NCBI RefSeq assembly: GCF_007197575.1
Contig: NZ_CP041616.1
Location: 186,001 to 250,000 of the forward strand
Reading direction: 5' to 3'
Source of the DNA: Ornithinimicrobium ciconiae
GTDB taxonomy: Bacteria; Actinomycetota; Actinomycetes; Actinomycetales; Dermatophilaceae
DNA length: 64,000 nt
The notes under the pieces are model-generated. The model searched no databases, had not been told where the DNA came from, and was given only the letters and a program-made list of their open reading frames with translations. Each line of letters starts with the position of its first letter. Position 1 is the first letter of the stretch. Shown piece after piece: positions 8,486-17,046 of this stretch. The position numbers and the translations under genes are program-made.

Positions 8486-8930
8486 ATGGAGTCCGTGATC
8501 CTTATCTGGCCCACCAACCAGCCCGGCCAAAACCCGCTGTCAGACGCGGAGGCCCAGTACGATTCGGCGGCCGTGGCATCCGGTGTCATCACGGAAAGTG
8601 GGAACGGTTCCGTAATGCCTCCCCGGCACCTACCACCGTCTTCCCGACGACGTTGCAGCGCTAATTCTCGCCCAGCACCACGAGTTCCTCCCTGTGTTCT
8701 TGCACGACACTTTGGCTGCCTCCACCGAGGTATGGATCGAGCCCATCGCAAGCATCCACGATGAAGCGGGTGCGGTCATCAAGGCCCGCGACGCAATCCA
8801 ACAAATGATGCAGTCACACCTTGACAGCGGCACTGCGGTGAGAGCGTCAACCACAGTGACGAGCACGGAGGAAACCGCGAAGGGTCTCGCTGTCATCGGC
8901 CGTGGCGTGTACTACCGACGGAACAGCTAG
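8486..8930 (+). pseudogene. Small unknown gene, apparently frameshifted
   Basis: From ATG 8486 the frame reads MESVILIWPTNQPGQNPLSD and stays protein-like to about 8620, where it turns into low-quality, Arg/Pro-rich sequence. From the same point another frame (+1 shift) reads 'GTYHRLPDDVAALILAQHHE' and continues coherently to a stop at 8930. The natural reading is one gene of about 148 codons broken by a 1-base indel near 8605-8625, where a CCCC run lies. Function not recognised. It could also be a sequencing error. Confidence 0.45.
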
Positions 8931-8958
8931 ACCACAGAGCAAGAGGGAGGTCCTGGGG

Positions 8959-9033
8959 GTGGAGTTCCTCGAGATGGCCGGCGCCCGGATCGCCTACCGC
9001 GTCCTCGGAAGTGGACCACCGCTGCTTGCCCCT
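8959..9033 (+). pseudogene. N-terminal remnant of an alpha/beta hydrolase
   Basis: After a good ribosome binding site (GGGAGG at 8945-8950), a GTG start reads VEFLEMAGARIAYRVLGSGP, the usual first 20 residues of an alpha/beta hydrolase up to the oxyanion 'GSGPPLL'. The similarity then stops abruptly at about 9033 and no HG motif, nucleophile or His follows. This is therefore a truncated 5' end left by a deletion or rearrangement. Confidence 0.5.
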
Positions 9034-9127
9034 AAGTGCAGCGAGGTCGTCGAAGCTCGGTTGGTCACGTCGGGTTGGGTGAGGGCGCGCCCGATGAGGT
9101 CGATCGCTACGTGGATACGATCGGGCT

Positions 9128-9925
9128 GTGATGTCGCCAGGGGAACCTTCGAGCCAGGTGTTCCAGGCTTTCGGCGCCGACTTTGCGAGCTGCGAGAGGC
9201 TGGAGGGGGGCCGGGGCCGGACGTGGAGGGCGGGGGACGTCGTCCTGCGGCCTACCGCAGGTGGCAGCGAAGCGGACTGGCGTGCGGAGGTCCTTCACGA
9301 TCTCGAGCACACCCTGGAGTTTCGTACCCCTCGGCCGATCAGGGCAGTCTCCGGAGCCTGGGTGGTGGACGGTTGGGAGGCCCTGCAATGGGTTCCTGGT
9401 GCCGCCGATGAGACCCGAATCTCAGACGTCCTGCGAGCTGGTGCAGCGTTCCACGGTGCGGTTGCTGAGCTCCCCCGGCCGCGCTTCCTCGACACCTCGG
9501 ACGACCCGTGGGCTCTGGCGGATCGCATGTCCTGGGAGGAACGACCCTTGCCCACGGACCCGGTGCTCGATCGCCTGGCTGCCCAGTTTCGTCCGGTGGA
9601 GTCCCCTTCCCAAGTCATCCACGGCGACCTGCTCGGCAACGTCCTCTTCGCTGAGGGCCATCCCCCCACCATCATCGACTGGGCTCCCTACTGGCGCCCA
9701 GCCGGCCTCGGCAGCGCTATTGCTGTGGTGGACGCCCTGTGCTGGCACGGCACCCCGGTTGAGGCTGTCGCCGAGCTCGGTGCGGGCGTGCCTGAGTGGT
9801 CGCAGCTGGTGGTGCGTGCCCTCACCTTCCGCATCGCAACATTCCACCTGCTGGGGCTCTGGGACACGGCTCGTTCGAACCGCTACGCGCCCGTCGTCGA
9901 CGCTGCAGTGACCCTCGCGCGGTAG
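9128..9925 (+). CDS. TIGR02569-like phosphotransferase-fold protein
   Basis: The 265-residue protein resembles the actinobacterial TIGR02569 family, a small kinase-like fold related to aminoglycoside phosphotransferases. The Brenner-type catalytic loop is 'SQVIHGDLLGNVLFAEG' (HGDxxxxN) near residues 163-175, followed by the metal-binding 'PPTIIDWAPYWRPAG' in place of the usual DxD. The N-terminal 'GRTWRAGDVVLRPTAG' is the ATP-lid equivalent. Substrate unknown. GTG 9128 and ATG 9131 are adjacent starts. It is followed 20 bases later by the MFS exporter in the same direction. Confidence 0.75.
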   Translation: MMSPGEPSSQVFQAFGADFASCERLEGGRGRTWRAGDVVLRPTAGGSEADWRAEVLHDLEHTLEFRTPRPIRAVSGAWVVDGWEALQWVPGAADETRISDVLRAGAAFHGAVAELPRPRFLDTSDDPWALADRMSWEERPLPTDPVLDRLAAQFRPVESPSQVIHGDLLGNVLFAEGHPPTIIDWAPYWRPAGLGSAIAVVDALCWHGTPVEAVAELGAGVPEWSQLVVRALTFRIATFHLLGLWDTARSNRYAPVVDAAVTLAR

Positions 9926-9945
9926 GACTTGCAGCGGATGCCTGT

Positions 9946-11193
9946 ATGACGCCCCCTCGTCCGGGTGTTCGCCGAGATCAGGCGTTGATGCCGAAGGGGG
10001 CCGGGTTCGGCCGGTACTGGACGGGCGCGGCGATCAGTTCGTTTGGTGGTGCTGTCACAGCGGTGGCGATGCCGGTCCTGGTGATTCAGTACTTGAATGC
10101 GTCGGCGGTCGAGGTCGGGCTGGTCAACGCAGCACAGCTGATCCCGTACGCGGTGCTGGGACTGCTCGCCGGCGCGTACGTGGATCGCTGGCGACGCAAG
10201 CCGGTGCTGGTGTGGTCCAGTGTGGGCCGAGCCGTGACGCTCGGGCTCGTGCCCGTCCTGGGCCTGCTCGGACTGCTGCAGCCTTGGGTGCTGGTCCTGG
10301 TCCTGCTGGCGTTCGGCTCCTTCTCGGTCTTTGGTTTCGCGGCGACGCAGTCCTTGCTGCCGCGGTTGGTTCCCCGGAACAGGCTGGTGATAGCCAACGC
10401 GCGGATCGACCAGACCGACGCGACTGCTCAGACGGCCGGCCCGGCCCTCGGAGGTGCACTGATAGGGGTGGTGGGTGCCCCGCTGACGATCGCGGTCCAG
10501 GCCGTCGGGTTCCTGCTCGAGGCCCTGCTCGTGGCCTCGATCAAACTCGATGAGCCCCGACGGTCTCGGGTGGGCCGCAACCTGCGGGCGGAGGTCGTGG
10601 AGGGGTTGAGGTGGACCTACCAACACGCGGTGCTTGGGCGGCTCGCCGTCTCGACCCATGTGTGGTTCCTGGCCAATGGTGCCGCGATGACCGCACTCTC
10701 GCTGCTCGCGCTGCGCAGCCTGGACTTCTCGGCAGCGGCCTACGGACTGCTGTTCACCTTGTTCGGGGTGGCGATGCTGGTCGGGGCCCTGCTAGCCCCA
10801 GTCGCGGGCAGCCGGCTGGGTTCTGGACGGGTGGTGCTGCTGGCCAGAGCGGCATACCCCCTGGCCTGGCTCCTACCTGCCTTCGCCGGCCCCGACGACC
10901 TGGGACGCATCCTGATGTTCGCAGGCCTGGCCGTGCTGGGTCTGTCAGCAGGCCTGGAGAACTCCAACGAGATGGGCCTGTGGCAAACCCTCACCCCCGA
11001 CGAACTCCTGGGTCGGGTCAACGGCGCGCGACGCTCCATCAACCGCACGTTGGCAGCTGTCGGTGCCGTCGCTGGCGGTGTTCTCATTGGCGTGGCCGGG
11101 GACCGCGGCACTCTCATCACCTGCGTCGTGGTCTTTGCGGTCGCCGCCGTCATCGTCTCGGGGGTCAAAGTCCGCAACAGCAGGCTGGGCTAG
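9946..11193 (+). CDS. MFS transporter (MFS_3 / enterobactin-exporter-like)
   Basis: An integral membrane protein of about 415 residues with some 11-12 hydrophobic helices. The first pairs of helices are joined by 'GAYVDRWRRKPVLVWSS', the cytoplasmic G-x-x-x-D-R-x-x-R-(K/R) loop of the major facilitator superfamily. Later parts 'DQTDATAQTAGPALGGALIG' and 'ELLGRVNGARRSINRTLAAVG' match the MFS_3 branch, drug or siderophore exporters. The frame extends upstream to 9796. ATG 9946 or 9988 are the plausible starts, both just after the stop of the preceding gene. Its stop codon touches repeat copy C. Confidence 0.85.
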   Translation: MTPPRPGVRRDQALMPKGAGFGRYWTGAAISSFGGAVTAVAMPVLVIQYLNASAVEVGLVNAAQLIPYAVLGLLAGAYVDRWRRKPVLVWSSVGRAVTLGLVPVLGLLGLLQPWVLVLVLLAFGSFSVFGFAATQSLLPRLVPRNRLVIANARIDQTDATAQTAGPALGGALIGVVGAPLTIAVQAVGFLLEALLVASIKLDEPRRSRVGRNLRAEVVEGLRWTYQHAVLGRLAVSTHVWFLANGAAMTALSLLALRSLDFSAAAYGLLFTLFGVAMLVGALLAPVAGSRLGSGRVVLLARAAYPLAWLLPAFAGPDDLGRILMFAGLAVLGLSAGLENSNEMGLWQTLTPDELLGRVNGARRSINRTLAAVGAVAGGVLIGVAGDRGTLITCVVVFAVAAVIVSGVKVRNSRLG

Positions 11194-11283
11194 TGTCGAG
11201 GTGCAGCGAAGGTTGCACGCCTAGCCCGGTCAATCTTGCACGATCTGGGCATGCCGGCGCGGGCTGTGCAAGTACCGCGCCGA
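11193..11283. repeat. Interspersed hairpin repeat, copy C
   Basis: Begins within the MFS stop codon. GTGTCGAGGTGCAGCGAAGG (11193-11212) is the complement of the half-module seen at 15618 and 39829. It is followed by TTGCACGATCTGGGC, ATGCCGGCGCGGGCTGTGCA and CGCGCCGAG, the second module of copies A and B. One arm of the first hairpin is missing. Confidence 0.65.
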
Positions 11284-11394
11284 GCGTCAGATTCGTGTGT
11301 CCACGGGTCAGGGCTGGCGGTAGCTGCTGACCAGCTCCCCAGTCTGGGACGACGCAGCCGAGAGTTCTGAGACGAGACTTGGCGTCCCGTTCCG

Positions 11395-12237
11395 TCACTC
11401 GTCGAAGTCAATCGTCCCGGCTCGGCGTCCGGCCTTCCCGAAGAGGGTGAATGCTGCGGCTGCGAGCACGAACCAACCCAATCCGAGCAGCAGTGCGAGC
11501 CCCAGCAGCGGCCAGGCCGCACCGACGACACCCTGCTCTTGGAGGAGTCTGATCGCCTCGAGCGCGTGCGTGACGGGAAGCACCTGACCGACGGCCTGGA
11601 GCCAGGACGGCCACATCGTGACCGGGACGGTGGCGCCGCTGAGCAACATCACGACCAGGCTCGAGACGTTCGACACCACGTTGCGCCAGCGCGGCCCTCG
11701 CAGGACCACCGCGGAGAGGGTGAGCGCCACGGCATACATCGAGGCCGCGACCACGGCTAGGGCCGGCACGAGCAAGAGCGCTGCCCACGGCGACCAGGTC
11801 ACGCCGAAGAACGGGCCGACGGCCAGCAGCACGATCGTCCCGGTCGCCACGCCGCTGGGCAGCCACTGCAACGACCGTCCGACGAAGACCGGCCACAACG
11901 GGCCCGGCGCCGCGATCAGCAGTGCGAGGGTGCCGGCGCGGCGCTCCCACGTGGTGGACGGGATCGCCATGAAGCATTCGGTGACGGTCGCCATCACTGC
12001 TTGACCGATGAAGAGGTAGACCACCGCCTCCCGGCTGCCGAGCAGCGTGCCGATGAGCGCGAAGAAGATGACCTGCATGATGATCCGGCCAAGCCAGCCC
12101 ACAGTCCAGGTGAACGGTGTGTAGATCGTGCGCATGTCGGCCAGGGCGCCGCGGGCGGCCGCCGCGACCACACGGGCGTGGTTGACCCGCCCAGGGCTCG
12201 TACGGCGTGATCCGGGGTATGTCGTGACCTCAGGCAT
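11395..12237 (-). CDS. ABC-2 type transporter permease
   Basis: The 280-residue protein has six predicted membrane helices and the ABC-2 permease layout: N-terminal cytoplasmic stretch, helix 1 'GWLGRIIMQVIFFALIGTLL', a central group with 'RRAGTLALLIAAPGPLWPVFVGRSL' (conserved amphipathic EWRTGTL-like element), and helix 5-6 'VSSLVVMLLSGATVPVTMWP' with the final periplasmic 'LPVTHALEAIRLL'. It overlaps the next permease by 8 bases and belongs to a three-gene exporter operon with the ATPase at 13003. Substrate unknown; drug or lantibiotic-type export is plausible. Confidence 0.85.
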   Translation of the reverse strand: MPEVTTYPGSRRTSPGRVNHARVVAAAARGALADMRTIYTPFTWTVGWLGRIIMQVIFFALIGTLLGSREAVVYLFIGQAVMATVTECFMAIPSTTWERRAGTLALLIAAPGPLWPVFVGRSLQWLPSGVATGTIVLLAVGPFFGVTWSPWAALLLVPALAVVAASMYAVALTLSAVVLRGPRWRNVVSNVSSLVVMLLSGATVPVTMWPSWLQAVGQVLPVTHALEAIRLLQEQGVVGAAWPLLGLALLLGLGWFVLAAAAFTLFGKAGRRAGTIDFDE

Positions 12238-13003
12238 GTGCCAGGCTCCCCGTGGTGCGGGCCCTGCGCAGGGCTCGGTGAAGGAGCCGGTGGCTCAGGA
12301 CGTACCCGGCGGCGCCCAGCACGACGATCGCGGCCAGGCGCAGCAGCGGATCTTCGACCGGCTGCGCCGCCAGGCTGTCGCGGAAGAGGTCGGAGGACCA
12401 GGACAGGAAGACCAGCCGGGTCAGAGGCTGGAGCCACTCGGGAAGCAGCGCCACCGGGACCAGCACGCCGCCGAGCACGTAGAAGGGGTAGCTCAGCGAG
12501 TTCTGGAAGGTGCGGGCGGAGCGGGCGAGGACGAAGACCGAGGCCATCACACCCGCCCAGCCGGTCATGGCCACGGCGGTCACCACCACCGCGGCCGTGA
12601 ACAGCGCGGGATGGGCGATCACGAGCAGGTCACCGGTGAGGAGCCACCCGACCAGCCAGCACTCCACGAAAGCCATCAGCGATAGGCCGGTCACGACGCT
12701 GGTCCGGCCGAGCATGAGCAGGTCGAAACGGCCCGGCGCGGCCAGCAGACCTTCGAGGGAGCCGTTCTCCCGCTCCCGGGTGATCAGCTCACCGGAGGTC
12801 TGCAACGACATGCCCCACAGCGCGATCAGCGCTGGGGCCAGCACACCGTAGGAAGTCAGGTCACCCCGACCAGCATGCTGGAAGATCGTCACGAAGACGA
12901 CGGTCTGCAACGGCGCAAGGATCAGGGCGAGGAACCAGTCCGGGTTGTTCCGCATGCTCTGCAGCTGCATCCGCCAGCCGGCGACAAAGACGTCGAGCCC
13001 CAT
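12230..13003 (-). CDS. ABC-2 type transporter permease
   Basis: The 257-residue protein has six hydrophobic helices and the ABC-2 motif 'LITRERENGSLEGLLAAPGRFDLLMLGRT' (the conserved E-R-E-x-G-T/S-L-E element) near residues 85-113. Its ATG overlaps the ATPase stop by one base (TGATG), and its 3' end overlaps the second permease, so the three are translationally coupled. Two different permeases imply a heterodimeric membrane channel. Confidence 0.85.
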   Translation of the reverse strand: MGLDVFVAGWRMQLQSMRNNPDWFLALILAPLQTVVFVTIFQHAGRGDLTSYGVLAPALIALWGMSLQTSGELITRERENGSLEGLLAAPGRFDLLMLGRTSVVTGLSLMAFVECWLVGWLLTGDLLVIAHPALFTAAVVVTAVAMTGWAGVMASVFVLARSARTFQNSLSYPFYVLGGVLVPVALLPEWLQPLTRLVFLSWSSDLFRDSLAAQPVEDPLLRLAAIVVLGAAGYVLSHRLLHRALRRARTTGSLAHA

Positions 13004-13980
13004 CAGACAGCCATCCCACGGTCCGTGCCCTCGCGCCGTCCGAGCAGCCCGAGATAGACGTCCTCGAGACTCGGCGGCCCGGTCGTCACCGAGACGTGAC
13101 CCTGCCGCACGACCGCATCGACCACCTCGGCCACGCTGCCCGGCGCCACCACCAGGTCAGTATGCCGCGCCCGCGCGTCGTGCTCGCCGCTCACCTCTTC
13201 CGGCAGTGCGGTCATCAGGTCCTCGTGCGCGTCCTCCGCCAGGTCGTGCACCCGGACCCGCACCCCGCCCTCTACACGCAGTGCCCGGAGCGTGGCAGGG
13301 GTGCCGCTGCCGACGATCCGGCCGTCGTCGATGAAGGTGACGGTGTCGCACAGGGACTGCGCCTCGGCCATGTCGTGGGTAGTCAGGAGGACCGTCCGAC
13401 CCTCGCTGCGCAACTCGCCCACCAGGGCGCGGAACTCGTGCGCCGAGACCGGGTCCATCCCGACGGTCGGTTCGTCGAGCAGCAGGACCGGCGGGTCGGC
13501 GACCAGGCCACGCGCGAGGTGAAGACGTTGTTTCATCCCGCGGGAGAAGGTCTCGACGAGCTCGGCAGCACGAGAACCCAAGCCCAACCGGTCGAGGAGG
13601 GCGTCCACCCGTCCAGGGGTGTCCCGCCGCGGGACTCCGTTCATGGCGCACCAGAACTGCAGGTTCTCCCGAGCGGTGAGCCGGCCGTAGAGGCCCCGGT
13701 CACCGCCGAAGACGATCCCGATCAGTCGCCGGACCTGCTCCGCGTCGTCGAGCACGTCATACCCATGGACGGTGATCGAGCCGGACGTCGGCGTCAGGAC
13801 GGTGCTCGCGATCCGGCACAGAGTCGTCTTGCCGGCGCCGTTGGGCCCGAGCAACCCGTGGACCCCGCCGACCGGCAGCTCGAGGTCGACGCGATCCAGG
13901 GCCGTGCGGTCGGGTCCGCCGCGGACCTGGAAAGTGCGGGTCACGCCATCGGCATGCAGTGCGAGGTCAGTCACGGTCAC
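13003..13980 (-). CDS. ABC transporter ATP-binding protein
   Basis: The protein has a full nucleotide-binding domain: Walker A 'GLLGPNGAGKTTLCRIA', signature 'VETFSRGMKQRLHLARGLV', Walker B 'VLLLDEPTVGMDPVSAHE' and the H-loop 'VLLTTHDMAEAQ'. A 70-residue C-terminal extension like those of drug-export (DrrA/CcmA) ATPases follows. The frame extends to 14016, but two GTG codons at 13980 and 13974 (VTVTDLALHADGVTRTFQV) match the family start and avoid the divergent gene's promoter; I chose 13980. It powers the two permeases encoded downstream. Confidence 0.9.
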   Translation of the reverse strand: MTVTDLALHADGVTRTFQVRGGPDRTALDRVDLELPVGGVHGLLGPNGAGKTTLCRIASTVLTPTSGSITVHGYDVLDDAEQVRRLIGIVFGGDRGLYGRLTARENLQFWCAMNGVPRRDTPGRVDALLDRLGLGSRAAELVETFSRGMKQRLHLARGLVADPPVLLLDEPTVGMDPVSAHEFRALVGELRSEGRTVLLTTHDMAEAQSLCDTVTFIDDGRIVGSGTPATLRALRVEGGVRVRVHDLAEDAHEDLMTALPEEVSGEHDARARHTDLVVAPGSVAEVVDAVVRQGHVSVTTGPPSLEDVYLGLLGRREGTDRGMAV

Positions 13981-14026
13981 CACCCTGACACTGCGTACTC
14001 GAGAGGGACTAGTCAATAATGTCTAG

Positions 14027-15514
14027 ATGGTCGATCGTCGTGTCGAGTGCCGCGCACTGCTCGCGACCTGCCGTCCGGCCTGGGTCGCGGGGCACGGGGA
14101 CCAGGCGTGGGCCGCACTTGATGAGGCTGGGCAGTACGTCGTCGGCGACGATGGCCTTCAGCTCGAGGTGCTCTCGATGCGGGCCGGCCTACATCTCCTC
14201 GCCGAACAACTCCCCCAGGCTCTGCGCTGCGCCGAGCAGGCGAGCATGCTCGGGCACCAGCTCCTGGACGGTGGGACCGGCCTTGACCACGCCACCGCGG
14301 AGGCGTTGGCCGATGCCCGGGTCACTGTGGCCAGCATGACCGTCGACGGGTCGCACCCGGCCAGCTCGATGAGGTTGATCGACGCGCTCGTTGTGTTGGA
14401 CCAGGTCGCCTACGATCCTTCGCTGACCCGCACCACGACGGCCGCCCGCGCCGTCAACAACGCGCTGAACCTCCGCATCCACGCATTGCAGCATCGCCTG
14501 CACACCATCGAGGGCCGGGTGGAGGCTTGGGTCCGGATCAGCGAGGCACGCACCCTGCTGCACGGCTGGCCGGACCAGGGAACCGTCCTGCGGCAGGCGG
14601 TCGACGTCGGCATGACCTGCGGGCAATGGGAACGGGCGTGGAGCAACGCCCAGGAGCAGATCGCGGACACCACGCAGCGCAATGAACTGATCGCGGTCCT
14701 GTCCAAGGCCGCCGTCCTCGCCTGGCACGCGAACCGGCGCGAGGAGGCAAGGGGGCTGGGAGAGCGCGCCCGGTCACTGTCGGTCGCCGTGGACCACCCC
14801 TGGGTGCGTACCTACGCCTACCTCGGCCACGTCGCCGCGGCGGCAGCTGGGGCCGGGAGCCTCGAAGCCGCGCTCCAGGCCTACGCCAGATGCACCAGTC
14901 GGGCAGGACACGCGACACGGCCCCACCGCGCCTGGCAGGCCGCCCAGATCGCGCTCGAGAGCGGACACTCACCCGACGACGTAGAGGAGTTCCTCGCGGC
15001 CACCCTGCCCGACGGGCTGGGCGACCTCGAGCAGCACGTCCGGGTCCTGATCGCCGACGCCCGTCGCCAGGACGTGGAACCGGCGGCGGCCCTCGACCTC
15101 CTGCAGCCATCGCGCAGTGGTCCCGACCGAGCACGGGTCCATCTAGCGCTGGCTCGAACCTACCGCCGTCAGGGCCGCCCGACAGCTTCGGCGTCGAAGC
15201 TCGAACGCGCCCGGGCCTTGCTGGACACCTGGCCAGGCTGGCTGCACGATCAGGTGGAGCACGAAGCAGCGCTCGTGCAGCAACCAGTCCTCGCTACGCC
15301 GGCTCAGCACCGTGTGCTCGCACTCACCGCCGAAGGACACAGCAACCTCGAGATCGCTGACGCGCTCGACCTCAGCGAGAGGACCGTGGCCGTCCACATC
15401 GCCGCCATGCTCAGAGCCAACGGACTCGCCTCCAGGACAGCCCTGGCCGCCCGCCACCTGCGCGCGGCCGCCCACCCAAGCCAAGCGGACCTGGCAACCC
15501 GATCCGGGTCGTGA
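14027..15514 (+). CDS. LuxR-type HTH transcriptional regulator with TPR-like body
   Basis: The last 65 residues are a LuxR/GerE DNA-binding domain: 'LATPAQHRVLALTAEGHSNLEIADALDLSERTVAVHIAAMLRANGL' has the conserved E/G-x-S-N-x-E-I-A and S-x-R-T-V-x-x-H recognition helix (residues about 425-470). The preceding 400 residues are almost entirely helical, with repeated Ala/Leu-rich helix pairs, likely TPR-like, and no ATPase motif. It starts at ATG 14027, divergent from the ABC exporter operon, so it probably regulates that operon. No clear ribosome binding site precedes the ATG, which could mean a leaderless mRNA. Confidence 0.8.
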   Translation: MVDRRVECRALLATCRPAWVAGHGDQAWAALDEAGQYVVGDDGLQLEVLSMRAGLHLLAEQLPQALRCAEQASMLGHQLLDGGTGLDHATAEALADARVTVASMTVDGSHPASSMRLIDALVVLDQVAYDPSLTRTTTAARAVNNALNLRIHALQHRLHTIEGRVEAWVRISEARTLLHGWPDQGTVLRQAVDVGMTCGQWERAWSNAQEQIADTTQRNELIAVLSKAAVLAWHANRREEARGLGERARSLSVAVDHPWVRTYAYLGHVAAAAAGAGSLEAALQAYARCTSRAGHATRPHRAWQAAQIALESGHSPDDVEEFLAATLPDGLGDLEQHVRVLIADARRQDVEPAAALDLLQPSRSGPDRARVHLALARTYRRQGRPTASASKLERARALLDTWPGWLHDQVEHEAALVQQPVLATPAQHRVLALTAEGHSNLEIADALDLSERTVAVHIAAMLRANGLASRTALAARHLRAAAHPSQADLATRSGS

Positions 15515-15617
15515 CTGTCGCTGAACCCCGAGACTGGACGATCCACCGGATGTGACGACGGGTTGCTGGAACGACCCGCATAACGTTGGATGATTCTTGG
15601 AATCATGCGCCGTTCTT

Positions 15618-15641
15618 ACAACCTTGAGTGCATCTCGACAC
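15618..15641. repeat. Interspersed repeat half-module, copy E
   Basis: ACAACCTTGAGTGCATCTCG followed by ACAC. It matches the half-module at 39829-39854 and the complement of 11193-11218, and lies about 100 bases downstream of the LuxR-type gene. Confidence 0.55.
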
Positions 15642-15724
15642 TAGGGGCTAGTTCCTGGCGCAGCAGCGGCGGCGGTGTAGGTTCTCGGCCGATCTGTCGG
15701 GGGAGCAGGCGCGTGACCTGCGGA

Positions 15725-15767
15725 CCGACAAGTTGGTGAGACGCCGGCAGTCTCACTAACTTGTCGG
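15725..15767. repeat. 18-bp inverted repeat (strong hairpin) in a gene-free stretch
   Basis: CCGACAAGTTGGTGAGAC at 15725-15742 pairs with 15750-15767 at 17 of 18 positions around a 7-base loop. There is no T-run after it on either side. It could be a terminator between the LuxR gene and the convergent phosphotransferase, or a footprint of a lost element. Confidence 0.65.
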
Positions 15768-15923
15768 AATCCTCAGCCAATGGCGGGTCGGGAGCCGCCG
15801 AGGGCTCCGCCGATTGTCGAGACTCACCCGACGGCCGAGGTAGCCGCTCATCACGGCTGCCGTGGGCGATCGACTATGCCCGAATTGAGTCGCTGGCGGT
15901 GATGACACAGAGGACGTGTGCCT

Positions 15924-16919
15924 TCATAGGCGAACGGGGCGTTCGATGTCGAAGATCCATGCGCGGGGAGTGCCTCCGTGGCGGTCGAGCGCGTGGGGGC
16001 GACGGGCGAGAATCTCCATCCATCTCTCTGCTCGGTACACCGGGGCGAGCTGAAGTGCGGCCCCGGTGAGGCGTCGGAGGGTGGGCAGGTCGGCGAAGTC
16101 CCGCCACTGCTCCAGGTAGGCGTCGAAGACGTCATGGATGCCGGGGTGGTCCAAGTCTAGGAGCCCGATGTCCCCTGCCGGCAGCTTGTGCTGGTGGACC
16201 ACCTCCCACGCCAGCATCACGAGCGACTCGAACGGGTGGGACCACAACGACTCCCCGAAGTCGAAGAATCGGTAGCTCCAGTGTGCACGTGGCACGAACA
16301 CGTTGCGCGGGAACAGGTCGTTGTGGTCGAACGCCAGCGGCACCGGGCCCTGCTGCAGGCAGCGCGCGGCCTCCTCGACGGCCTCCACCCCGGCCACGAG
16401 CCGGGCAAGCTCGTGCTCGGTGATGTGCCGTGGATCATCCGGGGCCGCGGCCGCCATCGCCGTTGCCACCTGCAACAGCGTCTGCCCTGCCGTGGCTGGC
16501 GACCGATCAGGCAGCCCAGCGGCCCTCAGACGCTCCCCGTGGCCGATGGTCGCGCGCTGGAGTTGGGCATAGCTCCGCAGCATGGTCCTGATCGCCGCGG
16601 TGTCCATGCCTCGACGTTCGGGGTAGAGATCCTGAAGCACCTGACCGCCATCCAGCGTCAGCAGCCAGCCCCGTTCCACATCCCAGGCAACTGGCGCTGT
16701 CACCTGGTCCGGGGCAAGGTCGGCCAGTGCGGCATGGACGGGGCCCTCGGGCGTCAGGGGCGGGGTGTTCTCCTTGAACCAGTAGGTGACTCCCCGGCCA
16801 CGAGTTCGCCACACCGAGGACCACGCTTCGGTGCGGACCTGCTCCATCGGGGCCAGCGATGTCCCTGTCGCCGTGCACGCCCACTGGTGGACTTCGCTCT
16901 GCCAGGTCGTATCGCGCAC
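15924..16919 (-). CDS. Aminoglycoside-phosphotransferase-like kinase
   Basis: The 331-residue protein has the APH/choline kinase fold signature: 'VWRTRGRGVTYWFKENTP' (ATP-binding lysine strand), catalytic loop 'VPLAFDHNDLFPRNVFVPR' (H-x-D-L-x-x-x-N) and the metal-binding 'YRFFDFGESLWSHPFESL' (DFG-E). The substrate is unknown. The frame runs up to 17048, but ATG 17048 overlaps the divergent GNAT start. GTG 16919 (VRDTTWQSEVHQW) matches where relatives begin, so I chose it. Confidence 0.78.
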   Translation of the reverse strand: MRDTTWQSEVHQWACTATGTSLAPMEQVRTEAWSSVWRTRGRGVTYWFKENTPPLTPEGPVHAALADLAPDQVTAPVAWDVERGWLLTLDGGQVLQDLYPERRGMDTAAIRTMLRSYAQLQRATIGHGERLRAAGLPDRSPATAGQTLLQVATAMAAAAPDDPRHITEHELARLVAGVEAVEEAARCLQQGPVPLAFDHNDLFPRNVFVPRAHWSYRFFDFGESLWSHPFESLVMLAWEVVHQHKLPAGDIGLLDLDHPGIHDVFDAYLEQWRDFADLPTLRRLTGAALQLAPVYRAERWMEILARRPHALDRHGGTPRAWIFDIERPVRL

Positions 16920-17046
16920 GGTTGTGACCGTGCCATGAGTGGAGGCAGCAGGCCACCGGTTTCCCGGGGCGTCCGACTCTGCGATCCGAGATCCGGTGCG
17001 GAAAACGGCTGGAGGGATGGGCAGTGAAGCAGGGACGATGCTGGGC

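Larger units (their letters stand above)
15515..15923. other. Gene-free stretch downstream of the LuxR-type gene
   Basis: About 410 bases between two convergent genes. It holds repeat copy E (15618-15641) and the 18-bp inverted repeat (15725-15767). No coding region with recognisable features was seen. Confidence 0.5.
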
